Source of the DNA: HGM13006 sp963649625
Lineage (GTDB): Bacteria; Bacillota; Clostridia; Oscillospirales; Oscillospiraceae
Direction of reading: 5' to 3'
Assembly: GCA_963649625.1 (NCBI GenBank)
Contig: CAVJIP010000151.1
Span: 1 to 26,317, forward strand
DNA length: 26,317 nt
Part shown: in pieces, positions 7,109 through 13,292 of the stretch
Position numbering within the stretch: the stretch's first letter is position 1
Layout: each line of letters opens with the position of its first letter
The notes under the pieces: generated by a model
Database searches by the model: none
Seen by the model: only the letters and a program-made list of their open reading frames with translations
What the model was told of the DNA's origin: nothing
Program-made: the position numbers and the translations under genes

Positions 7109-8386
7109 GTGAAAACCACACGTCTGCCTGCCCTGCTTCTCCTGCTCCTGCTGCTTCTGTCCACCCCCGCCCTGGGAATTGACACCTGCACCAAAACCGG
7201 CCTGGAGGGCCGCCGCTTTCTGGTGCTGGGAGACAGCTATACCGCAGGCTACGGCCTGGAATCCCCGGAGCAGGACTGGACTTACCTGCTCTCGGAGCAT
7301 TGGGGCCTGACCCAGCTGAACTATTCCATCAGCGGCTCCTCCTTCGCCTCCGGCCCCAAGGGCTATTATCCCATGGCAGACCGATGCCGGGAGCTGCCGG
7401 AGAAGGATTTGGACTTTGTGCTCCTTCAGGGCGGCTCCAACGACTGGGCGAACAGTATCCCCCTGGGCCAGGAGGACAGCCGGGAACCGGAGACCTTCTG
7501 CGGGGCCATGAACCTGATTTTGGACGTGCTCCAGGAAAAATACCCGGAGGCCGCCCTGGTGTGCTTTACCCCCTGGATTTCCGACGGCACCCGAAACCAG
7601 GCCGACTGCACCGCCCAGAACTACACCGACGCCATGCTCCGCATTTGCGCCGCCCGGGGTATTCTCTGCTACAACGCCAGCAACGCCCAGGAAAACGGTA
7701 TGTATCTGGATGACGGGGCCTTCCGCAGCCAGTACTGTCTCAGTCAGGGAGACTGGTATCATCTCAACGCCCAGGGCCACGCCATGTTCGCCCCCATTTT
7801 TGGGGCTTGGCTGGAGCAGAACCTCTATCCCTCCACCCCGGCTGACCAATATTATGACCTGTCCCTGGCCTCCCAGTCCGTCCGGGATGCGGTGTCCCGG
7901 CTGGTTCCCATGGGCATTCTCAGTGGCACCAGCCCCCATCTCTTTTCCCCCACCCGAGCCGCCACCCGGGAGGCGCTGGCCCTGACCCTCTACCGTATGG
8001 CCAACAGCCCGGAGGCTCCCGACTATGCCGTCTCTGACGTTCCCCAGGACACGGAGCTTTGGTATGCCGTCTGCTGGGCCATGGATGTAGGGATTTTCTC
8101 CCCGGCGGAGACCTTTTCTCCCCGACAGTCCGTCACCCGGGAGGTGCTGGCCACCGCCATGTTCCGCTACGCCACGGAATACCGGCAGCAGCCGCCCCAG
8201 ACCCTGGCGGGCCTGGGCTCCTATTCCGACGGCAGCGACACCTCGGACTACGCCCGGGTTCCCATGGGCTGGGCTCTGTCCGAGGGGATTCTCTCCCCCA
8301 CAGAGGGCCTGCTAAAGCCCCAGTCCATCGTATCCCGGAGCCAGCTGGCCCTGTCTCTGTCCGCCCTGCTGGTCCTGACGGAATAA
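7109..8386 (+). CDS. Exported SGNH/GDSL hydrolase with SLH-like domains (paralogue)
   Basis: A 425-residue paralogue of the preceding gene and probably its operon partner. It has a long leucine-rich signal peptide (about 1-23). The SGNH domain has GDSYTAGYG (nucleophile Ser43), GGSNDW and DWYH (Asp215, His218), so the catalytic set is complete. Three degenerate SLH-like repeats fill the C-terminal 180 residues; they are weaker than in the first copy, and the last motif is SDGSDTSDYARVPMGW. The start codon is GTG, supported by GAGGAGG eight bases upstream. Compared with the first copy it lacks the roughly 40-residue linker after the signal peptide. The tandem arrangement suggests duplication followed by substrate divergence. 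No clear terminator follows before the promoter of the next gene. Confidence 0.85.
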   Translation: MKTTRLPALLLLLLLLLSTPALGIDTCTKTGLEGRRFLVLGDSYTAGYGLESPEQDWTYLLSEHWGLTQLNYSISGSSFASGPKGYYPMADRCRELPEKDLDFVLLQGGSNDWANSIPLGQEDSREPETFCGAMNLILDVLQEKYPEAALVCFTPWISDGTRNQADCTAQNYTDAMLRICAARGILCYNASNAQENGMYLDDGAFRSQYCLSQGDWYHLNAQGHAMFAPIFGAWLEQNLYPSTPADQYYDLSLASQSVRDAVSRLVPMGILSGTSPHLFSPTRAATREALALTLYRMANSPEAPDYAVSDVPQDTELWYAVCWAMDVGIFSPAETFSPRQSVTREVLATAMFRYATEYRQQPPQTLAGLGSYSDGSDTSDYARVPMGWALSEGILSPTEGLLKPQSIVSRSQLALSLSALLVLTE

Positions 8387-8411
8387 ATCTTCACTTTATC
8401 GCATAAATGCG

Positions 8412-8440
8412 TTGCATTGCTAAATTATCTGTGCTATAAT
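8412..8440 (+). promoter_or_regulatory. Promoter of the DAHP synthase gene
   Basis: TTGCAT (8412-8417), a 17-bp spacer and a perfect TATAAT (8435-8440). A short dyad (CGCAT-AA-ATGCG, 8400-8411) abuts the -35 box and might be an operator. Confidence 0.75.
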
Positions 8441-8476
8441 GTTGCCATTCCAGCACAGAAAGAAAGGCATGACACC

Positions 8477-9517
8477 ATGAACACCCTGACCAATATGACC
8501 GTTCACCGAAAGCTCCCCTCCGCCCAGGAGCTGCGCTCCGCCATTCCCCTGTCCCAGGCCGGGGCAGAGGCCAAGGCCCGGCGGGATCGGGAAATCGCCG
8601 ATATTCTTTCCGGCAGGGATGCCCGGATGCTTCTGATTATCGGCCCCTGCTCCGCAGACCGGGAGGATGCGGTGATCGACTATATCCACCGGCTGGTGCC
8701 GGTGCAGGAGCAGGTCAAGGACAAGCTCCTGATTATCCCCCGCATTTACACCAACAAGCCCCGTACCACCGGGGACGGCTACAAGGGCATCGCCTCCCAG
8801 CCTGACCCCACCAAGCCCCCGGACATGGAAAAGGGCCTGTACTCTCTGCGGCATATGCACGTTACTGTGGTAAACGAAACCGGCTTTACCTGCGCCGATG
8901 AAATGCTCTATCCCGGCAACGATGCCTATTTTGCCGACCTGCTCAGCTACGTGGCCGTAGGGGCCCGCTCCGTGGAAAATCAGCAGCACCGGCTGGTGGC
9001 CAGCGGTCTGGGGGCCCCGGTAGGCATGAAAAACCCCACCTCCGGCGACCTGAGCGTCATGCTCAACTCCATTACCGCCGCCCAGCATCCCCACGTGTTC
9101 TCCTACTGCGGCTATGAGGTGGAAACCAAGGGAAATCCTCTGGCCCACGCCATTCTCCGGGGCTATGTGGACAACACGGGCCGCACCCGGCCCAACTACC
9201 ACTATGAGGATCTGATGGGCCTGTATGACCAGTACCAGGGCAAGGGCCTCCAGAACATGGCCGCCATTGTGGATGCCAACCATGCCAACTCCGGCAAGCA
9301 GTACCTACAGCAGGTGCGGATCGTCAACGAGGTGCTTCACGCCTGCCGCCATTCCAGCCAGGTCAAGTCCCTGGTCAAGGGCTTTATGGTGGAGAGCTAT
9401 CTGGAGGACGGTGCCCAGAAAATTGGGGAGGGAATCTATGGTAAATCCATTACCGATCCCTGCCTGGGCTGGGAGAAGTCCAAGGAGCTGATCTACTCCA
9501 TGGCCGAGCAGCTATAA
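8477..9517 (+). CDS. 3-deoxy-7-phosphoheptulonate (DAHP) synthase, type I
   Basis: A 346-residue enzyme that condenses phosphoenolpyruvate with erythrose 4-phosphate, the first step of the shikimate pathway to aromatic amino acids. Class I (AroF/G/H-like) motifs: IIGPCSADRE near the N-terminus, the PEP/E4P-binding stretch PRIYTNKPRTTGDGYKG, GARSVENQQHR, GAPVGMKNPTSGD, the metal-binding VDANHANSGK, and ESYLEDGAQK near the C-terminus. Length is typical. The ATG at 8477 is preferred over an upstream in-frame ATG at 8417, which lies inside the promoter; GAAAGG lies nine bases upstream of 8477. It stands alone, with no other aromatic-pathway gene nearby. Such enzymes are usually feedback-inhibited; which amino acid acts here cannot be read from the sequence, and no leader peptide or T-box is visible. 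Confidence 0.95.
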   Translation: MNTLTNMTVHRKLPSAQELRSAIPLSQAGAEAKARRDREIADILSGRDARMLLIIGPCSADREDAVIDYIHRLVPVQEQVKDKLLIIPRIYTNKPRTTGDGYKGIASQPDPTKPPDMEKGLYSLRHMHVTVVNETGFTCADEMLYPGNDAYFADLLSYVAVGARSVENQQHRLVASGLGAPVGMKNPTSGDLSVMLNSITAAQHPHVFSYCGYEVETKGNPLAHAILRGYVDNTGRTRPNYHYEDLMGLYDQYQGKGLQNMAAIVDANHANSGKQYLQQVRIVNEVLHACRHSSQVKSLVKGFMVESYLEDGAQKIGEGIYGKSITDPCLGWEKSKELIYSMAEQL

Positions 9518-9538
9518 CCACGCCTGATACAACATACA

Positions 9539-9578
9539 ACGTCCCCGGAGAAGCCAGCTTTGGTTCCCCCGGGGACGT
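9539..9578. terminator. Hairpin terminator between convergent genes
   Basis: A perfect 10-bp stem (ACGTCCCCGG, 9539-9548, with CCGGGGACGT, 9569-9578) sits between the ends of the DAHP synthase and methyltransferase genes. The T-tract is weak (ATTTTA on the + side). Probably bidirectional. Confidence 0.55.
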
Positions 9579-9601
9579 ACCATTTTACCGGTCAATTTCC
9601 C

Positions 9602-10246
9602 TTACGGCAGTTCTGTCTCCTTCCGCAGCAGCAGATGATAGTGGACGCTTTGGGTGGGGCTCTCCAGACCGAGGGCCATCACCTCCCGGGGCGGCTCCGC
9701 CATAGAAAAGCCCTGGAACAGCTCCTGAAAATCCACCTCGTCCCCATAGAAGTGGGGCGTACCCCCCGCCTGCACCAGAGTAAACCGGTCTATATGCTCC
9801 TCCGGGCGGGCCTGGAGATAGGCCGGGTCCCGGCGGCTTTTCAGGGTCAAATACACCTCTCCGCCGGGACGCAACACCCGCCGCAGCTCCTTCACCGCCT
9901 GGAAATAGCCTTGGGTGTCTGTGTGATAGCTGACGTTGTAGTCCAGCACACAGTCGAAGCTGTTATCCGGGAAGGGCATGGCAAACATATCCCCCTTTAC
10001 GGTGGCCACCTCCAGCGTCTCCTGGTCGGCCCATTGGCGCAAATGCTCCAGGGCCTCCGGGGATAAATCCATGCCTGTCACCGAAAATCCCATTTTGGCG
10101 AACAGAATGGCGTGGCGGCCAGGGCCGCAGCCCCGATCCAGCAGCCGCAAAAACCCCATATCCTTCCACCTGGCGGCCAGCCGGTTCATCTCCGGAGCCG
10201 CCTCCAGCCAGCGGCTGGTTTTTTCCGCATTCCAATCCCAACCCAT
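9602..10246 (-). CDS. Class I SAM-dependent methyltransferase
   Basis: A 214-residue Rossmann-fold methyltransferase of the UbiE/Methyltransf_11 type. Motif I is LLDRGCGPGRHAILFAKMG (about 35-53). An acidic residue after strand 2 is in VTGMDLSPEAL. Motif II/III regions are GDMFAMPFPDNSFDCVLDYNVSYH and LRRVLRPGGEVYLTLKS. The substrate is not evident; the family includes small-molecule, quinone and tellurite/thiol methyltransferases. AGGAGG (complement at 10254-10260) precedes the ATG at normal spacing, and a good promoter lies upstream. It is convergent with DAHP synthase and divergent from the copper operon, so it is probably a single-gene unit unrelated to either neighbour. Confidence 0.88.
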   Translation of the reverse strand: MGWDWNAEKTSRWLEAAPEMNRLAARWKDMGFLRLLDRGCGPGRHAILFAKMGFSVTGMDLSPEALEHLRQWADQETLEVATVKGDMFAMPFPDNSFDCVLDYNVSYHTDTQGYFQAVKELRRVLRPGGEVYLTLKSRRDPAYLQARPEEHIDRFTLVQAGGTPHFYGDEVDFQELFQGFSMAEPPREVMALGLESPTQSVHYHLLLRKETELP

Positions 10247-10276
10247 GGTCGTTTCCTCCTGTTGTGTTTTGTCTCC

Positions 10277-10305
10277 ATTATAATCCCTTCCCCGAAAAGG
10301 CGCAA
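10277..10305 (-). promoter_or_regulatory. Promoter of the methyltransferase gene
   Basis: On the minus strand: TTGCGC (10305-10300), a 17-bp spacer and TATAAT (10282-10277), about 30 bases before the start codon. Confidence 0.65.
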
Positions 10306-10338
10306 GGAATTATTTTTTTGCGCTTCGAGCAGTAAGTC

Positions 10339-10367
10339 TTGACAACCTCCCAGGATCGTGCTATGGT
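10339..10367 (+). promoter_or_regulatory. Promoter of the csoR-copA operon
   Basis: A perfect TTGACA (10339-10344), a 17-bp spacer and TATGGT (10362-10367). The G/C-tract operator begins nine bases downstream, covering the expected transcription start. Confidence 0.7.
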
Positions 10368-10375
10368 ATAGCCTG

Positions 10376-10396
10376 ACACCCCCCAGGGGTGGGGTG
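10376..10396 (+). promoter_or_regulatory. CsoR-type copper operator
   Basis: A pseudo-palindrome of C- and G-runs with CACCCC (10377-10382) and GGGGTG (10391-10396) as outer arms around CCAGGGGT. CsoR/RcnR proteins are known to bind such G/C-tract dyads. Its position over the transcription start of csoR-copA fits copper-relieved repression. Confidence 0.65.
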
Positions 10397-10429
10397 CCGT
10401 CCTATTTTTTCTCCCGGGAGGAATCACCT

Positions 10430-10696
10430 ATGAACCCAGAAAAGCAGCAGGCCATGCAGGCCCTGAAAACTGCCCGAGGGCAGATTGACGGCATCCTCCA
10501 TATGATTGAGGATGGCCGCTATTGCATCGACATTTCCAATCAGATTTTTGCCGCCTCCGCCATGCTCAAGCGGGCCAATCTGCTGATTCTCAAGCAGCAT
10601 ATGAACCACTGCGTTTTGGAAGCCGCAGAACAGGGCCACGGCGGCGAAAAAATTGACGAGGTGATTGGTATTCTTTCCAAAATTTTGGATAAATAA
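10430..10696 (+). CDS. csoR: CsoR-family copper-sensing repressor
   Basis: An 88-residue all-helical metal-sensing repressor (DUF156 family). The Cu(I) ligand set of CsoR is complete: Cys32, His57 and Cys61, with the same spacing (25 and 4 residues) as Cys36/His61/Cys65 of the Mycobacterium tuberculosis protein. This argues for copper rather than nickel, formaldehyde or persulfide sensing. The ATG at 10430 has GGGAGGA seven bases upstream; a longer reading from 10358 would cross the operator and part of the promoter. The stop is 17 bp from the copA start, so the two form an operon. Copper binding should release the protein from the G/C-tract operator at 10376-10396 and switch on efflux. Confidence 0.93.
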   Translation: MNPEKQQAMQALKTARGQIDGILHMIEDGRYCIDISNQIFAASAMLKRANLLILKQHMNHCVLEAAEQGHGGEKIDEVIGILSKILDK

Positions 10697-10713
10697 AACA
10701 ATGAGGTGATTTT

Positions 10714-13239
10714 ATGGAACAATACACCGTCACGGGCATGACCTGTGCCGCCTGCTCTGCCCGGGTGGAAAAGGCCGTGGCCGCCCTGGAGGGGGTGGAC
10801 TCCGTTGCCGTAAACCTGCTCACCGGCAATATGCAGGTACAGGGCAGCGTCTCCCCGGATGCCGTGATTGCCGCAGTGGAAAAGGCCGGCTACGGTGCCT
10901 CCCTTCCGGGAAAGGCGGCCCCTGCCGCCGGAGCCCATGACCCTATCGTCACCGATGAAAAGAATCTCAAAAGGCGGCTGATTTGGTCCTTGGCGGTACT
11001 GATTCCCCTGATGTATCTGACCATGGGCCACATGGTGGGCCTGCCGGAGCTGCCCTTTTTTTCCGGCACGGAAAACGCCCTGCTTCTGGCACTGACCCAG
11101 ATGTTTATGACCTTAATGGTTATGGCCATCGGGCACGCTTTTTTCCAAAAGGGCTTTCAAACCCTGCTTCACCGCAGCCCCAATATGGATTCCCTGATTG
11201 CCGTAGGTTCCGGGGCGGCCTTTCTCTACGGGGTGTTTGCCATCTATCGTATGGCCTGGGGGCTGGGCCACGAGGACATGGCCCTGGTGCATCAGTACGC
11301 CCATGACTTGTACTTTGAGTCCGCCGCCATGATCGTGACCCTTATCACCCTGGGCAAATATCTGGAAGCCCGATCCAAGGGCAAAACCGGCGAGGCCATT
11401 CGCCAGCTGATGGCCCTGTCCCCGGAAACCGCCACCGTCCTTCGGGAGGGGGTGGAAAGGAAGATTCCCGCCCAGGAGGTGGTGGTCAGCGACATTGTGC
11501 TTCTTCGTCCCGGGGATCGGGTACCTGTGGATGGGGTGGTGCTGGAGGGGTCCAGCGCCATGGACCAGTCCGCCCTTACCGGGGAGAGCATTCCCGTGGC
11601 GGTAGAGCCGGGGAGCCGGGTGGCCGCCGCCACCGTCAATGGGTCGGGATTTCTGAAATTCCGGGCTGATCGGGTAGGGGAGGACACCACCCTCAGCCAG
11701 ATCATCCACCTGGTGGAGGAGGCCGGCGGCAGCAAGGCCCCTATCGCCCGACTGGCCGACAAAATCGCCGGGGTGTTTGTGCCTGTGGTCATGTCCATTG
11801 CGCTGCTTGCCGCCCTGATCTGGGCCGCCCTGGGCCAGAGCTTTGAGTTCTGCCTGTCCACTGCCATTGCGGTGCTGGTGATCTCCTGCCCCTGCGCCCT
11901 GGGTCTGGCCACCCCGGTAGCCATTATGGTGGGCACGGGACGGGGGGCCAAGCTGGGGATTTTGGTGAAATCCGCCCAGGCCCTGGAAACCCTTCACAGC
12001 GTAGACACCGTGATTCTGGACAAAACCGGCACCCTTACCGCCGGAAAGCCGGTGCTTACCGACCTTCTGCCCCAGGGAGTCAGTGACCGGGAGCTGCTTT
12101 CCGTTGCCTACGCTCTGGAGCAGCCCTCAGAGCATCCCCTGGCCGATGCGGTCTGCGCCAAGGCGGCGGAGCTGGGGCTGACTCTGGAGCCTATCCGGAA
12201 CTTTACCTCTGTCCCTGGTCGGGGCGTTCAGGGAGAAATCGGCGGGGCCCTCTGCCTGGGAGGCAATCTGGAGTTCCTCCGGGAAAACCAGATTTCCCTG
12301 GAGGAAGCCGCCTTCTCCCATCTGGCCGATGCAGGGAAGACCCTGCTGTACTTTGCCCGGGATGGGGTGTTTCTTGGGGCAGCCGCCGTCATGGACGTGG
12401 CAAAGCCCGACTCCAAGGCCGCCGTGGAAGCGTTCCGAGCCCTGGGCATCACCCCGGTGATGGTCACTGGGGACAACCGGGTCACTGCCCAGGCCCTGGC
12501 CCGTTCCCTAGGCATTACGAACATGGAGGCTCAGGTGCTGCCCCAGGACAAGGAGCGTATTGTCCGTCAGCTCCAGGCCCAGGGCCATAGGGTGGCCATG
12601 ATTGGGGACGGCATCAACGATTCCCCGGCCCTGACCCGGGCAGACGTGGGCATCGCCATTGGAGCCGGTACCGACATTGCCATGGCATCCAGCGACATTG
12701 TGCTGATGCGTTCCAGCCTTATGGACGCTGCCGCCGCCGTGGAGCTGAGCCGGACCGTCATGCGCAACATCCGCATGAATCTGTTCTGGGCCTTCTTCTA
12801 CAACTCCCTGGGGATTCCCATAGCCGCCGGTGTCCTTTATCCGGCCCTGGGATTAAAGCTCAGCCCCATGATCGGTGCGGCCTGCATGAGCCTTAGCTCC
12901 CTGTGCGTGGTCACCAACGCCCTGCGCCTGCGGTTCTGGACACCGAAAATCGCCAAGGCCGTTCCGTCGGCCTCTGCCGCCAAGGCCGTTGCTGGGGCAG
13001 CAGACCACCTCATTTCAGAGAAAGGAGATCAATCCATGAAAACCGTCCTGCAAATCAAGGGCATGATGTGCCAGCACTGTGTGGCCCATGTGACCAAGGC
13101 CCTGACCGCCGTCCCCGGCGTGGACACTGTAGAGGTGTCCCTGGAGGAGGGCTGCGCCCTTGTCACCGGTGCCCCCGACCCAAAGGCCCTAAAGGCCGCC
13201 GTGGAGGAGGCCGGATATACCGTCACCGGCATGGAATAA
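10714..13239 (+). CDS. copA: Copper-exporting P1B-type ATPase with C-terminal CopZ-like domain
   Basis: An 841-residue inner-membrane Cu(I) efflux pump. Domains in order: N-terminal heavy-metal-associated domain (GMTCAAC, Cys11/Cys14), paired transmembrane helices from about 85, actuator domain with TGES (SALTGESIPV), the metal-transport motif CPC (Cys392-Pro-Cys394), the phosphorylation site DKTGTLT (Asp436), the P1B nucleotide-binding His-Pro motif in SEHPLAD, GDGINDSP (631-638), and two final membrane helices with YN and MxxSS motifs. Unusually, a linker (about 745-774) leads to a second metal-binding domain at the C-terminus (GMMCQHC, Cys786/Cys789, to 841), where most relatives have a separate copZ gene. 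A ribosome site and ATG within the linker suggest that this domain is also made alone. GAGGTG precedes the start. Co-transcribed with csoR. Confidence 0.95.
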   Translation: MEQYTVTGMTCAACSARVEKAVAALEGVDSVAVNLLTGNMQVQGSVSPDAVIAAVEKAGYGASLPGKAAPAAGAHDPIVTDEKNLKRRLIWSLAVLIPLMYLTMGHMVGLPELPFFSGTENALLLALTQMFMTLMVMAIGHAFFQKGFQTLLHRSPNMDSLIAVGSGAAFLYGVFAIYRMAWGLGHEDMALVHQYAHDLYFESAAMIVTLITLGKYLEARSKGKTGEAIRQLMALSPETATVLREGVERKIPAQEVVVSDIVLLRPGDRVPVDGVVLEGSSAMDQSALTGESIPVAVEPGSRVAAATVNGSGFLKFRADRVGEDTTLSQIIHLVEEAGGSKAPIARLADKIAGVFVPVVMSIALLAALIWAALGQSFEFCLSTAIAVLVISCPCALGLATPVAIMVGTGRGAKLGILVKSAQALETLHSVDTVILDKTGTLTAGKPVLTDLLPQGVSDRELLSVAYALEQPSEHPLADAVCAKAAELGLTLEPIRNFTSVPGRGVQGEIGGALCLGGNLEFLRENQISLEEAAFSHLADAGKTLLYFARDGVFLGAAAVMDVAKPDSKAAVEAFRALGITPVMVTGDNRVTAQALARSLGITNMEAQVLPQDKERIVRQLQAQGHRVAMIGDGINDSPALTRADVGIAIGAGTDIAMASSDIVLMRSSLMDAAAAVELSRTVMRNIRMNLFWAFFYNSLGIPIAAGVLYPALGLKLSPMIGAACMSLSSLCVVTNALRLRFWTPKIAKAVPSASAAKAVAGAADHLISEKGDQSMKTVLQIKGMMCQHCVAHVTKALTAVPGVDTVEVSLEEGCALVTGAPDPKALKAAVEEAGYTVTGME
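13036..13239 (+). CDS. Possible nested CopZ-like copper chaperone within copA
   Basis: The in-frame ATG at codon 775 of copA would give a complete 67-residue heavy-metal-associated protein starting MKTVLQIKGMMCQHC, with Cys12 and Cys15 in the chaperone-like position. It is preceded by AAAGGAG (13021-13027) eight bases upstream, as good as any ribosome site in the window, although this stretch also encodes the copA linker SEKGDQS. This looks like a former separate copZ gene fused to copA with its translation signals kept. The product would carry Cu(I) to the pump. Production of the free form is inference. The alternative is that the site is a non-functional remnant of the fusion. Confidence 0.45.
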   Translation: MKTVLQIKGMMCQHCVAHVTKALTAVPGVDTVEVSLEEGCALVTGAPDPKALKAAVEEAGYTVTGME

Positions 13240-13251
13240 TAGTAAATCGCA

Positions 13252-13279
13252 CGGCCCGGGAACAATCGTTCCCGGGCCG
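13252..13279. terminator. Long GC-rich hairpin between convergent genes
   Basis: A perfect 12-bp stem (CGGCCCGGGAAC, 13252-13263, with GTTCCCGGGCCG, 13268-13279) with loop AATC lies between the ends of copA and the enoate reductase gene. Neither side has a good T-run. Probably a bidirectional terminator or an end-stabilising hairpin. Confidence 0.55.
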
Positions 13280-13292
13280 CCGTATTCTATCC

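Noticed and set aside
5652..7121. 489-codon open frame antisense to the first SGNH gene
   Set aside because: The sense strand has a signal peptide, SGNH motifs, SLH repeats and a strong ribosome site; the antisense frame has none of these.
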